51,684 bases of DNA from an uncultured Clostridium sp. (GCA_905212085.1 CAJMDF010000010.1:1-51684); one strand, 5' to 3'; shown: positions 34,272 through 42,905, counted from the stretch's first letter. Notes: a model not told the origin generated them from the sequence alone. Program-made: numbers and translations.

Positions 34272-36737
34272 ATGCAAGTATCATTAAACTGGTTAAACGA
34301 ATTTGTAGATTTATCTGATATAGAAGTCGAAAGAATAGCACATGAACTTACTATGAGCGGATTGGAAGTTGAAGCTGTAGAAGAATTAAAGCCGCAATTT
34401 ACAAACATAAAAACCGTTCAAATAGAAAAAATTGATAACCACCCAAATTCTGATCACCTTCACCTTGTAACCGTAAATACAGGTGCAGGTCTAAAAACAG
34501 TTGTCTGCGGAGCTCAAAATATTGCTGAAGGACAAATTGTTCCATATGCATCTGTAGGCTCACAAGTTTTAAACAGAAAAACCGGTGAAATGTTTACCTT
34601 GACTCCTGCTGTAATCAGAGGGGTTGAATCTCAAGGTATGCTATGTTCTGCTGATGAATTAGGAGTTTCTGAACGTGGATATCAAGAAGAAGATGGTATT
34701 CTTGTTTTAAATAGAATTTTCCCTGATGTAAAAATCGGAGAAAATGTTGAGAATGTATTAGGCTTTGATAAAGATTATATTCTTGATGTCGCTCCGACTG
34801 CAAACAGAGGCGATCAGATGTCTGTAATTGGTATTGCAAGAGAATTAAGCGCAATTTTTGACAAACCGCTAAAATTCTCACCTCTTGAGTGTACAAGAGA
34901 TTTATCAACTGATAAATTCAAAGTTGAAATTATTGATAATGACGTATGCAAATACTACTCACTTGGTATTTTGAAAAATATAAAAATTAAACCATCTCCG
35001 GATTGGATGCAAAAAAGATTAGTAGCATCAGGTGTTAGAGCAATAAATAATGCTGTAGATATTACAAATTACGTAATGCTTGAATATGGCACACCATTCC
35101 ACGCATTCGATTTAGACAAACTTGACGGTTATATTTGCATAAGACGAGCAAAAGAAGGCGAAAAAATTATAACTCTTGACGGTTCAGAAAGAACTTTGAC
35201 AAATGACAGCGTTCTTATTGCTGACAAAGATAAAGGTGTTTGTCTTGCTGGTGTATTCGGCGGAGAAAATTCTGAAATTGATGAAAATACTAAAAATGTT
35301 GCACTTGAAGCAGCTTATTTCCCATCAGCAACTACAAGAAAATCTTCAAGAAGTGTAGGCTACCGTTCAGAAGCTTCAGCAAGATTTGAAAGAGGAGTTG
35401 ATATTGAAGCAATAAAACCTGCTTTAATGCGTGCTATGCAATTATTTACAGAACTTGCAGACGCTGAAATTGAAGGTGTTGTGGAAGCAGGTGAAAACAA
35501 ACTTGAACCTATCGAAATTACTCTTAGATACGCTCAAATAAAAAGAATTTTAGGATGTGAAATCGCTCCTGATAAATGTATTTCAATCCTTGAAAAACTA
35601 GGATTTAAAAAACTTGGCGGGAACGATGCTGCTGCTAAATTTTTAGTACCATCATTCAGAGCCGGCGATGTAACTCGAGAAATTGACCTGATTGAAGAAA
35701 TAGCTAGAATCAATGGATATGACAAAATTACTCCTACATTGCCTAGCAAAACTCAAACTCCTGAAATTTCTCTTGAAGAAAAAGTGATAAAAAAAGTTAA
35801 TGAATTAATGCTTGCATCAGGCTTGGATGAAATTATCACATCATCATTAATAGGTAAACCACTACTTGATAAATATATGCAAACTTGTGATGAAGCCAAA
35901 GCCGTAAAAGTTCTAAATTCAGCAAGTGAAGAATGCACAATGCTAAGACAAAATATGGCTGCAAGCGTTCTTAATTGCATGAAATACAATTACGATAACG
36001 GTCAGAAAATATTCTGGGCATACGAAATCGGAAAAATTTACAACGTAATTGCACCTGCAGATGAAAAATCAACAGGTGTTAAAGAAGAAAGAATTCTTTC
36101 AGGAATTTTGACAGGTGAAACTGAAAATTCTAAATGGCAAGTCAAAACTCAAACAGATTTCTATACACTTAAAGGTATTATTGAAAAATTGTTTGAAGAA
36201 CTTGGGGTGACAAAACGAATTAAATTAACTCCTTGTGAAGATATTGACTACATGCATCCATACAGAAGTGCAAAAGTTAATGTTCTTGGTAAACATCTTA
36301 CTTGCATAGGCTACTTTGGACAAATACATCCGCTTTTAAAAGATAAATTGAAAATTAAAGGTCAAGATGTATTTATGTTTGAAATTAATCTTGATGAAAT
36401 AATTTCAATTATCAAAGAACATACGGTAAGATATAAAAAATTGCCTCAGTTCCCTGAAGTACGTAGAGATTTAGCTTTTGTAATCAATGAAGAAGTATCA
36501 TTTGATGATATTCAAAAAGTTATCAAAGGCGCTGTACAACAAAACATCTTCAAAGGCAGCGAAGTATTTGACGTCTACCAAGGCGAAAATATTGAAAAAG
36601 GATTCAAAAGTCTTGCTTTCCGCATAAAAATGCAAGATGAAAATGCAACACTGACAGATGAAGTAATAGAACATCAAATGAATAATGTTCGTGCAAAACT
36701 TCAAAAAACATATGCAGAAATAAGTTTCCGCGAATAG
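34272..36737 (+). CDS. pheT: Phenylalanine-tRNA ligase beta subunit
   Basis: The 821-residue sequence has an N-terminal tRNA-binding (EMAP-like) domain (IEKIDNHPNSDHLHLVTVNTG within residues about 50-75), the B3/B4 editing domain, the B5 domains, and a C-terminal anticodon-binding domain (KLPQFPEVRRDLAFV). AGAGGGAA precedes the ATG. pheS is not adjacent, unlike the usual pheST pair. The stop codon lies within the first unit of a tandem hairpin repeat. Confidence 0.97.
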   Translation: MQVSLNWLNEFVDLSDIEVERIAHELTMSGLEVEAVEELKPQFTNIKTVQIEKIDNHPNSDHLHLVTVNTGAGLKTVVCGAQNIAEGQIVPYASVGSQVLNRKTGEMFTLTPAVIRGVESQGMLCSADELGVSERGYQEEDGILVLNRIFPDVKIGENVENVLGFDKDYILDVAPTANRGDQMSVIGIARELSAIFDKPLKFSPLECTRDLSTDKFKVEIIDNDVCKYYSLGILKNIKIKPSPDWMQKRLVASGVRAINNAVDITNYVMLEYGTPFHAFDLDKLDGYICIRRAKEGEKIITLDGSERTLTNDSVLIADKDKGVCLAGVFGGENSEIDENTKNVALEAAYFPSATTRKSSRSVGYRSEASARFERGVDIEAIKPALMRAMQLFTELADAEIEGVVEAGENKLEPIEITLRYAQIKRILGCEIAPDKCISILEKLGFKKLGGNDAAAKFLVPSFRAGDVTREIDLIEEIARINGYDKITPTLPSKTQTPEISLEEKVIKKVNELMLASGLDEIITSSLIGKPLLDKYMQTCDEAKAVKVLNSASEECTMLRQNMAASVLNCMKYNYDNGQKIFWAYEIGKIYNVIAPADEKSTGVKEERILSGILTGETENSKWQVKTQTDFYTLKGIIEKLFEELGVTKRIKLTPCEDIDYMHPYRSAKVNVLGKHLTCIGYFGQIHPLLKDKLKIKGQDVFMFEINLDEIISIIKEHTVRYKKLPQFPEVRRDLAFVINEEVSFDDIQKVIKGAVQQNIFKGSEVFDVYQGENIEKGFKSLAFRIKMQDENATLTDEVIEHQMNNVRAKLQKTYAEISFRE

Positions 36738-36897
36738 GAGCGTAGCCGCTCCACCCGCCACCTGGGAGGTTGGTAAAACTTTCAAGGTAATTGTAAGAAT
36801 AGGAGCGTAGCCACTCCACCCACCACTTGGATAGTTCGTAAGACTTTTCAGGTAAATGAGAAAAGGGAACGTAGCCGCTCCACCCGTTGCTAAAGGG
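36734..36897. repeat. Tandem hairpin repeat array, about 2.6 units
   Basis: Three units start near 36734, 36798 and 36861, about 63-64 bp each; the last is truncated. Each begins AATAGGAGCGTAGCCGCTCC or a close variant; GGAGCG/CGCTCC forms a hairpin around TAGC, then CACCC and a conserved tail (TTGGTAAAACTTTCAAGGTAA). The first copy contributes the TAG stop of pheT. It is more GC-rich than its surroundings, non-coding, and looks like a mobile REP-type element. Confidence 0.8.
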
Positions 36898-36960
36898 AAA
36901 TTTATATATAAATATAAAACTTTGTAAATTAAAAAAATACAAAACATACGAGGTATCGAT

Positions 36961-37605
36961 ATGAAAAAATTTTTATTAATACTTGCAATTTTATTATTAA
37001 TGCCGGTAAAAGGATTTTGTGAAAATGTTGTCCCTCAGTATGTGAGTATTGAACACACAAATACACTAGGACTATACCAAGCCCCAAGCGAAATCGTTTT
37101 ATACAAAGAACCTTACCAATCTTCAAATATCGTTCACAGCATCAGCTGGATTGGAGATAAAATATTCCCGGAAAGTGTAAAGGCAAATGATTTATTTATA
37201 GTATTTTTACCTCAAAAAAATCTTGGATTTCTAGCGGTAACTGATGAAACCGATGAATGGGTACAAGTAATTTATAATAATTCTACTGGAGCTAAAGGCT
37301 GGATAAAAAAAGATGACCCATATAGATTTACGAGCTGGATAATGTTTTACAACATGTATGGAAAAAAATACGGGCTTAATTTACTGAAAGAAGCTCCAGC
37401 TGAAGCAAAAGACTTGCACACATCTACTGATGACAAATCTCAAATTGTAGGCACAATAAATATGCCTCAAAAGATTAATCTTAATGTAATGCGAGGTAAT
37501 TGGGCATTAGTTAGCGTAATGGATATCGATAGAACTCCCAAAACAGGTTATGTCAGATGGCGCTCAGATAACGGTGTAAAATATTATTTCCCTGCTATTA
37601 AATAA
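36961..37605 (+). CDS. Secreted SH3-like domain protein
   Basis: The 214-residue protein has a signal peptide (KKFLLILAILLLMPVKGFC, cleavage near residue 20). It then has two beta-rich segments that read like bacterial SH3 folds (WVQVIYNNSTGAKGWIKKDD and NWALVSVMDIDRT ... TGYVRWRSDNG). Such domains often bind cell-wall peptides or ligands in the periplasm. The cysteine at the predicted signal end may instead be a lipobox, but the match is poor. GAGGT precedes the ATG. Exact function unknown. Confidence 0.75.
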   Translation: MKKFLLILAILLLMPVKGFCENVVPQYVSIEHTNTLGLYQAPSEIVLYKEPYQSSNIVHSISWIGDKIFPESVKANDLFIVFLPQKNLGFLAVTDETDEWVQVIYNNSTGAKGWIKKDDPYRFTSWIMFYNMYGKKYGLNLLKEAPAEAKDLHTSTDDKSQIVGTINMPQKINLNVMRGNWALVSVMDIDRTPKTGYVRWRSDNGVKYYFPAIK

Positions 37606-37607
37606 AA

Positions 37608-37817
37608 TTATAAATTGTCAAAATTGCATAGCTCTTGTACAGTTATGCCAAAAGCTCCTGCAATAGCTTCTAATGTATTAAACGTAGGAGATTTTTGACC
37701 TCGTTCTATTGCTCCAATAGTTGGTCTGCTTAAATTTGCTAATTCCGCAAGTTTTTCTTGAGAAATATTTCTCTTTACTCTTTCTAGTTTAATTTTTAAG
37801 CCAATTTTATTATTCAT
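37608..37817 (-). CDS. XRE-family small HTH regulator (module A)
   Basis: The 69-residue protein is essentially a single Cro/C1-type helix-turn-helix: IGLKIKLERVKRNISQEKL, SRPTIGAIERGQKSPTFNTL, then FGITVQELCNF. Such short forms are usually DNA-binding repressors of their own locus. It diverges from the small gene at 37907, whose promoter lies between them. The same arrangement, with a different HTH type, recurs at 45899-46428. Confidence 0.88.
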   Translation of the reverse strand: MNNKIGLKIKLERVKRNISQEKLAELANLSRPTIGAIERGQKSPTFNTLEAIAGAFGITVQELCNFDNL

Positions 37818-37839
37818 TCTGTATACTATTATATTCTAA

Positions 37840-37882
37840 TTGACAAATTTATTTCTATATCCTATAATTATCAAAAAGATAA
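37840..37882 (+). promoter_or_regulatory. Consensus promoter with inverted repeat (module A)
   Basis: TTGACA (37840-37845), 17-bp spacer, TATAAT (37863-37868): a perfect sigma-70 promoter for the gene at 37907. TTATC (37868-37872) and GATAA (37878-37882) form an inverted repeat over the likely start of transcription. A minus-strand TATAAT at about 37828-37833 may serve the HTH gene, so the two promoters face away from a shared control region. Confidence 0.7.
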
Positions 37883-37906
37883 CTAAAGTTGCGGGAGTGA
37901 AATATT

Positions 37907-38134
37907 ATGGAAGAAAAAATTAATGATATCCTTGAAAATACGATTAACGTATATAACCAGATGAAGGTTTTGAATGATTCCCTTATGCTTTCTTTCCAAA
38001 ATGACAAGGATAATTATTATCAATACGCTTGTGCTGAAATAATTTTAGACAATCTTGACAAAGTCTGCGAAAAACTTGAAAACTTGGACTGCGAAGTTTG
38101 TGCTTTACAATCTGAAAAAAATACTCGACAATAA
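37907..38134 (+). CDS. Small helical protein, module A (paralogue of 46219-46428)
   Basis: A 75-residue acidic helical protein without known domain. It shares with the protein at 46219-46428 a VLNDS motif (residues about 21-25), a YYQ motif 13 residues later, and a following amphipathic helix. Cysteines occur near the C-terminus (CEKLENLDCEVC). GCGGGAGTG precedes the ATG. Driven by a consensus promoter and paired with a divergent HTH gene; a role as HTH partner, antitoxin-like protein or signalling adaptor is conceivable but unproven. Confidence 0.72.
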   Translation: MEEKINDILENTINVYNQMKVLNDSLMLSFQNDKDNYYQYACAEIILDNLDKVCEKLENLDCEVCALQSEKNTRQ

Positions 38135-38207
38135 TTTGTGTTTATTGTATTATTGCCGTATTGACGAATAATTACTAACGAATATAAATAGAAAAGGAGA
38201 TATAAAA

Positions 38208-38705
38208 ATGCAGGTTATATTGAAAAAAGACGTTCAAAACCTCGGTGAAGCAGGCGACATCGTTAATGTAAAAGACGGTTATGCTAGAAACTTTTTGCTT
38301 CCACAATCTGTAGCAGAAATCGCTACTAAAGGTGCTTTAGAAAACAGAGAAAAGAATTTAGCTAGAATTAAAGCTAAACAAGAAAAATTACACGCTGAAG
38401 CTCTAGAAACAGCTAAGAAAATCGAAGAATTTGCTAAACTTGAACTTTCAGCTAAAGCTGGTGAATCTGGTAAATTATTCGGTACAATTACTACTAAGAA
38501 ATTAACTGAAGAATTACTAGCTAAATCAGGTATCGAAGTTGACAGAAAAAATGTTTCTTTAAACGCTCCAATCAACAAAGTTGGTGAATATACAATGTTA
38601 ATCAAATTAACTTCAAAAGTTAAATGTGAATTAGCAGTTGTAGTTACAGCTTCTGAAGTATTAAAAGAAGCTGTTGAAGAAGCAGCTGAAGAAACTGCAG
38701 AATAG
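38208..38705 (+). CDS. rplI: 50S ribosomal protein L9
   Basis: The 165-residue two-domain protein begins MQVILKKDVQNLGEAGDIV with the N-terminal RNA-binding motif NVKDGYARNFLLPQ, then the long connecting helix and a C-terminal domain. An acidic Ala/Glu tail (EEAAEETAE) extends it beyond the usual ~150 residues. AAAAGGAGA precedes the start. It lies 8 nt upstream of the one-carbon genes. Confidence 0.97.
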   Translation: MQVILKKDVQNLGEAGDIVNVKDGYARNFLLPQSVAEIATKGALENREKNLARIKAKQEKLHAEALETAKKIEEFAKLELSAKAGESGKLFGTITTKKLTEELLAKSGIEVDRKNVSLNAPINKVGEYTMLIKLTSKVKCELAVVVTASEVLKEAVEEAAEETAE

Positions 38706-38713
38706 GCAGGCAA

Positions 38714-39793
38714 ATGATTAGAAATTCTAAATTGACTCTTGAATGCTTAGCAATAGGATCTTTGCCTCATGTCAATTTAGAAAGAGCCATGGAATTAGTT
38801 AGAAAAAACTTTAAAAATATTCCATTTTGGCCTCAACTGACAAAAATTAATAAAAACGAAGACATGATTTTTCAATTTTTGGGAAATATGCCTTCGTTTT
38901 TTATTGACAAAGAAAGCGGAAAAACTTATCTGGAAACAGAAAGCGATAAATTCTTTGAGGATATGGAACAGTTTTTTTGCGATTACGAAGAAATTATCGC
39001 AGATATAAATTCTGAAACTATAGAAAAATATGCAATAGATTATTCTTGTGCATTCCCTGAGTTTATAAAAATAATCAAAGATACAAAACCAGCATTTGCC
39101 AAAGGGCAAATTGTAGGACCTTTTACACTTGCAACTACTTTAGTGGATAAAAACGGCAAATGCGCTTTTTATGATGAAACATTGAAGGAAATCATTACAA
39201 AAACTCTTTCAATAAAAGCTCTATGGCAGATTAAAAATATTAAATCGGCAAACCCAGAAACTACACCAATAATTTTTATTGATGAACCTTCAATTTCACA
39301 GCTTGGCACTTCTGCTTTTATAACTATTTCAACAGAAGAAGTAGTCGAAATGATAAAAGAAATTTCTGATCTAATAAAAGAAAACGGAGGCATAAGTGCA
39401 ATACACTGCTGCGGAAAGTGTGATTGGAATATTCCAATAAGTGCGAATGTTGATATTATAAATTTTGATGCATACACTTTCGCTGAAAACTTAAGTCTAC
39501 ACAGTAAAGAGATTAAATCATTTCTTGAACAAGGCGGGAAATTAGCATGGGGCATAATCCCAACACTTCACCCCGAAGTTTTAGAAAATACAAGTTTAGA
39601 AGAAATGTACGCTGTTTTTGAAAAAGCTGTAAAATATTTGACCGAAAAAGGTATTAATGAGAAAATTATTATAACAAATTCTTTAATTACACCATCTTGT
39701 GGTGCAGGAGCTTTAAATGAAAATTTAGCAGAGAAAGCTATGGATTTAACCAAACAATTGTCTGACAGCTTAAAAGAAAGGTATGAAGTTTGA
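38714..39793 (+). CDS. Methionine synthase (MetE-core) / uroporphyrinogen decarboxylase-like methyltransferase
   Basis: A 359-residue TIM-barrel protein of the UROD/MetE superfamily. The family start GSLPH (residues 15-19) and IPFWPQL are present. Zinc-ligand motifs are HCCGKC (231-236; HxC as in MetE and MtaA) and TPSCGAG with C329. It lacks the N-terminal half of classical MetE, so it matches single-domain 'core' enzymes that take methyl groups from corrinoids, or MtaA-type corrinoid methyltransferases. The neighbours are a CooC-like ATPase (4-bp overlap) and folD. The acceptor (homocysteine or thiol) is uncertain. Confidence 0.75.
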   Translation: MIRNSKLTLECLAIGSLPHVNLERAMELVRKNFKNIPFWPQLTKINKNEDMIFQFLGNMPSFFIDKESGKTYLETESDKFFEDMEQFFCDYEEIIADINSETIEKYAIDYSCAFPEFIKIIKDTKPAFAKGQIVGPFTLATTLVDKNGKCAFYDETLKEIITKTLSIKALWQIKNIKSANPETTPIIFIDEPSISQLGTSAFITISTEEVVEMIKEISDLIKENGGISAIHCCGKCDWNIPISANVDIINFDAYTFAENLSLHSKEIKSFLEQGGKLAWGIIPTLHPEVLENTSLEEMYAVFEKAVKYLTEKGINEKIIITNSLITPSCGAGALNENLAEKAMDLTKQLSDSLKERYEV

Positions 39794-40542
39794 CTTTTAA
39801 ATTAGCAATCACAGGGAAAAGCGGAAGCGGAAAAACTACTATTACTAAAGCATTTTTAAGAATTTTTCAGGAATACTTCCCTGAAAAATCAATACTTTTA
39901 TTTGATAATGATCTGACAAGTGAATTAGGACATAGTTTTGGACTTGATATCCGAAATACAATATACGGAATAAGAAGCGGAAAACACGAATACAAAACAG
40001 GAATCCCTGAAGGTATGTCAAAACAGGAATTTGTTGAATGGGCAATGGAAGATATTGTGGTTTCACTAGATGAAAATGTTGATATCATAGTATCTTGGTT
40101 TGTTGGTTCAAAAGATTGCAGATGCCCTATTACTGGCCAGATTAACGATGCCGTTTTGAAACTTTTAGATAGGTATGATATTGTTATTTTTGACTGCGAA
40201 TTTGATCTAAAATACTTAAATCAACTTGTAGATACAGATATTGATACAACTATTATTGTTGCAAATCCGACAGAAGAAAGCGCACATCTTGCAAAACGTA
40301 TTGAAGAATTCAGCGCAAAATATGCTGCAGGGAATCAATTAGGTGTTGTAATTAATAAAGTTGATAATGCAAATTTACCTTTCGTATATGAACTTTTGAA
40401 ACGCTTTGATCTTGATGTTTTAGGAGTAATACCTACAGATAAAGAGTTAAAAACTCATGCTATGGACAGAGAATCCACACTAATTCAAGATGCAATTAAA
40501 CAATTTTATTTCAGACTTAATCTTCCTCAAGTCAGAGAGTAG
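39790..40542 (+). CDS. CooC-like P-loop ATPase
   Basis: A 250-residue MinD/CooC-type ATPase. The P-loop is GKSGSGKTT (residues 9-17), with CRC (110-112) in the position of the CooC cysteines, followed by RYDIVIFDCEFDL (Walker B-like) and GVVINKVDNA. CooC proteins help insert nickel into CO dehydrogenase or act as maturation ATPases for corrinoid systems. The start is TTG at 39790, overlapping the upstream stop, with GAAAGG 7 nt before it; no ATG is suitably placed. It is coupled to the methyltransferase and folD genes. No CO dehydrogenase gene is visible. Confidence 0.78.
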   Translation: MTFKLAITGKSGSGKTTITKAFLRIFQEYFPEKSILLFDNDLTSELGHSFGLDIRNTIYGIRSGKHEYKTGIPEGMSKQEFVEWAMEDIVVSLDENVDIIVSWFVGSKDCRCPITGQINDAVLKLLDRYDIVIFDCEFDLKYLNQLVDTDIDTTIIVANPTEESAHLAKRIEEFSAKYAAGNQLGVVINKVDNANLPFVYELLKRFDLDVLGVIPTDKELKTHAMDRESTLIQDAIKQFYFRLNLPQVRE

Positions 40543-40547
40543 GTAAA

Positions 40548-41381
40548 ATGGCAACAATTTTAGATGGAAAAAAATTAAGAGATAAAATATTTGAAAATTT
40601 AAAACAAAGACTTAATAAAATGTCTAAAAAGCCGACATTAGCTGTAATTCTTGTCGGGGATGATCCTGCAAGCCAAATTTATGTAAAAAACAAAAAGAAA
40701 ACAGCTGAAAACTTAGGGATTAATTCTATTGTTATAAATTATCCAGCTGATATTTCAGAAAATATTCTTCTTGATAAAATTCAAGAATTAAACAATGACA
40801 ATACAATTACAGCAATACTAGTACAGCTGCCTTTGCCTAAACATATTGATAAATTTAAAATTATAGATACAATAGCACCCGAAAAAGATGTAGATGGACT
40901 TACGCCGTATAATAGCGGAAAACTATTTGCAGGAGAAGAACCTTACGTCTACCCTTGCACTCCTAAGGGGATATTGTTATTACTTGATGAATATAATATT
41001 GATCTTGATGGAAAACATGTTGTCGTAATAGGACGTTCCAATTTAGTTGGCAAACCGGTAGCTCAAATGCTTTTAAATCGAAATGCAACGGTTACAATGT
41101 GCCACAGTCATACAAAAAATCTCTCTGAAATAACAAAAACTGCTGATATATTAGTCTCAGCAGTAGGGAAAAATATTATAGGGGAAAAAATGTTAAAATC
41201 TGATTGTGTAGTCGTAGATGTAGGTATATTTAAAGATGTTAACGGAAAAATCTGCGGCGACGTTGATTTTGCAAGTGCTTCAAAAATCGCCGCATATATT
41301 TCACCTGTACCTGGTGGAGTCGGTCCGATGACAATAGCATCTTTAATGCTTAATACTGTCGAATTAGCCGACTGTAAGTAA
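40548..41381 (+). CDS. folD: Bifunctional methylenetetrahydrofolate dehydrogenase / cyclohydrolase
   Basis: Interconverts 5,10-methylene-, methenyl- and 10-formyl-tetrahydrofolate. The 277-residue sequence shows YVKNKKKTAENLGI with the catalytic Lys, VQLPLPKHID, EKDVDGLTPYNSGKL, GRSNLVGKPVAQML and PVPGGVGPMTIASL. It lies 5 nt downstream of the CooC-like gene, in a one-carbon operon. The ribosome site AGAGAGTAGG is inside the upstream gene end. Confidence 0.97.
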   Translation: MATILDGKKLRDKIFENLKQRLNKMSKKPTLAVILVGDDPASQIYVKNKKKTAENLGINSIVINYPADISENILLDKIQELNNDNTITAILVQLPLPKHIDKFKIIDTIAPEKDVDGLTPYNSGKLFAGEEPYVYPCTPKGILLLLDEYNIDLDGKHVVVIGRSNLVGKPVAQMLLNRNATVTMCHSHTKNLSEITKTADILVSAVGKNIIGEKMLKSDCVVVDVGIFKDVNGKICGDVDFASASKIAAYISPVPGGVGPMTIASLMLNTVELADCK

Positions 41382-41388
41382 ATTATAC

Positions 41389-41715
41389 TTAACCACCTAT
41401 AAGGTTTAATGTACAAGAAGATTTGATATTGCTTGTTACTAGGTTCTTCAAGCTTGATATTTCGTTTTCAAGTAAGCTTATTTGCGAATCCAAAGAATCC
41501 TGCCTTGTTTCCAGATATGATTCTTCTTGCTGTAATTGGATGTAAGTTGGATCATCATCCGGATCAGTATCTGAATTTTCAAGTTCTTGAGCACGATATC
41601 CCATTTGTTTTGTGATATAGTTTGCTCTACTCATTACTAAAGTTTGTTCGAATTGCAGTTGGCTTTTCTGCAACGTGAATAAATTTTTCTGTGCATCAAT
41701 TGCTAAAAAAGTCAT
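41389..41715 (-). CDS. Small coiled-coil orphan protein (miniature member of the MGMAASQAR-type family)
   Basis: A 108-residue protein with helical N-terminus (AIDAQKNLFTLQKSQLQFE) and C-terminal coiled coil. The C-terminal part aligns in register with the two larger orphans: LETRQDSLDSQISLLENE matches LELRLKQLDTEQDAISTE at 2980-4047, then N-x-x-SS/ST. The variable centre is reduced to a short acidic linker (DTDPDDDPT). No signal peptide. AAGGAGAG precedes the ATG. Convergent with folD; monocistronic. Confidence 0.75.
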   Translation of the reverse strand: MTFLAIDAQKNLFTLQKSQLQFEQTLVMSRANYITKQMGYRAQELENSDTDPDDDPTYIQLQQEESYLETRQDSLDSQISLLENEISSLKNLVTSNIKSSCTLNLIGG

Positions 41716-41726
41716 CTTATCTCTCC

Positions 41727-41775
41727 TTATTTTTTTTATCTCTCTTACACATATAAAGGATTAAAAAAATCCCTA
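41727..41775 (-). promoter_or_regulatory. Upstream motif shared with the small orphan gene at 11707-11991
   Basis: On the minus strand TTTTTTTAATCC then TTTATATGTGTAAGAGAGATAAA, a close match to the region upstream of the gene starting at 11991. TTTATAT is probably the -10 region. Confidence 0.4.
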
Positions 41776-41868
41776 ATTTCACAAAACGTATTTTTTGTTA
41801 CAATTGTTAACAATGAAAAAATATCAAAATATTATTCAAAATAAATTCTTTATTAAATATCTTTCTGC

Positions 41869-41874
41869 TATAAT
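41869..41874 (+). promoter_or_regulatory. -10 box of trpS
   Basis: TATAAT about 30 nt before the ATG of trpS. The -35 is poor. No T-box-like leader fits in the short upstream region. Confidence 0.5.
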
Positions 41875-41903
41875 AGTTCTCGATAAAAAAGAAAGGTAAT
41901 GCT

Positions 41904-42905
41904 ATGAAAGAAAGAATTGTCTCAGGTATGAGACCAACAGGAAAACTACACTTCGGACACTATCTTGGAGTAATCCAAAATTGGGCGAAATTACAACACG
42001 AATATGAAAGTTATTTCTTTGTAGCAGATTGGCACGCTCTTACTACAAAATATGATAAAACTGAAAATCTAAAACAGGATACAATAGATGTTGTAATAGA
42101 TTGGTTATCTTGCGGAATTGATCCCAATATATCAACAATTTATGTACAATCTCTAGTTCCTGAGATAGCTGAATTGAATATATATTTAGGGATGATTACC
42201 CCTCAAAATTGGGTCGAAAGAGATCCTTGTCTTAAGGACATGGCAAAAATTTTACGCACAAAAGACGGAGCAGCATCTCAAATTAATTATGGTTTAATGG
42301 GATATCCAGTACTCATGAGTGCAGATATTATGATGTTTAATGCAACAGCTGTGCCTGTAGGAATAGACCAAGTTGCACATATTGAGATTACAAGAGATAT
42401 AGCAAGACGTTTTAATAATCTTTATAAAACAGAATTCTTCAACGAACCAAAACCATTACTAAATCATTGTTCATTAATTTGCGGACTTGACGGAAACAAA
42501 ATGGGTAAATCTTTCCAAAACGATATAAAAATTTCTGATACAGAAGAAGTAACAGCAAAAAGGATTATGACAGCTATTACAGACCGCAGCAGAATGAGAA
42601 AAGATGATCCTGGACATCCTGAAGATTGCGAGGTAGCATTCAAATACTGGAAAATATTTGGAGATGAAAAAGACGTAGAAACAGTTAAATGCGAATGTGA
42701 AAAAGGACTTAGAGGCTGTGCTGATTGCAAAAGACAATTAGGGAAATTAATTAACGAAAAATTTGCACCAATAAGAGAAAAAAGACGCTACTATGAAGCA
42801 CACCCGGAAGAAGTAAAAACAATTATTAAAGAAGGCTCTGAAAAAGCTCGCGTAGAAGCAGGTAAAGTCTTAAACGAAGTAAGAAATATAATTGGAATGT
42901 ACTAA
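41904..42905 (+). CDS. trpS: Tryptophan-tRNA ligase with putative [4Fe-4S] cysteine motif
   Basis: Charges tRNA-Trp. The 333-residue class I enzyme has MRPTGKLHFGHYLG (HIGH region) and GLDGNKMGKSFQND (KMSKS reads KMGKS). Cysteines C242, C265, C272 and C275 give the spacing C-x22-C-x6-C-x2-C, which to my knowledge is that of the [4Fe-4S] cluster in Thermotoga maritima TrpRS. C263 is an extra nearby cysteine. Monocistronic with AAGAAAGG upstream; large hairpins follow the stop. Confidence 0.95.
   Translation: MKERIVSGMRPTGKLHFGHYLGVIQNWAKLQHEYESYFFVADWHALTTKYDKTENLKQDTIDVVIDWLSCGIDPNISTIYVQSLVPEIAELNIYLGMITPQNWVERDPCLKDMAKILRTKDGAASQINYGLMGYPVLMSADIMMFNATAVPVGIDQVAHIEITRDIARRFNNLYKTEFFNEPKPLLNHCSLICGLDGNKMGKSFQNDIKISDTEEVTAKRIMTAITDRSRMRKDDPGHPEDCEVAFKYWKIFGDEKDVETVKCECEKGLRGCADCKRQLGKLINEKFAPIREKRRYYEAHPEEVKTIIKEGSEKARVEAGKVLNEVRNIIGMY

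Noticed and set aside
36498..36947. Minus-strand reading frames with repeated WSGYAP-like peptides
   Set aside because: They arise from translating the tandem hairpin repeat and the antisense of pheT; there is no ribosome site and the peptide repeat is explained by the DNA repeat.
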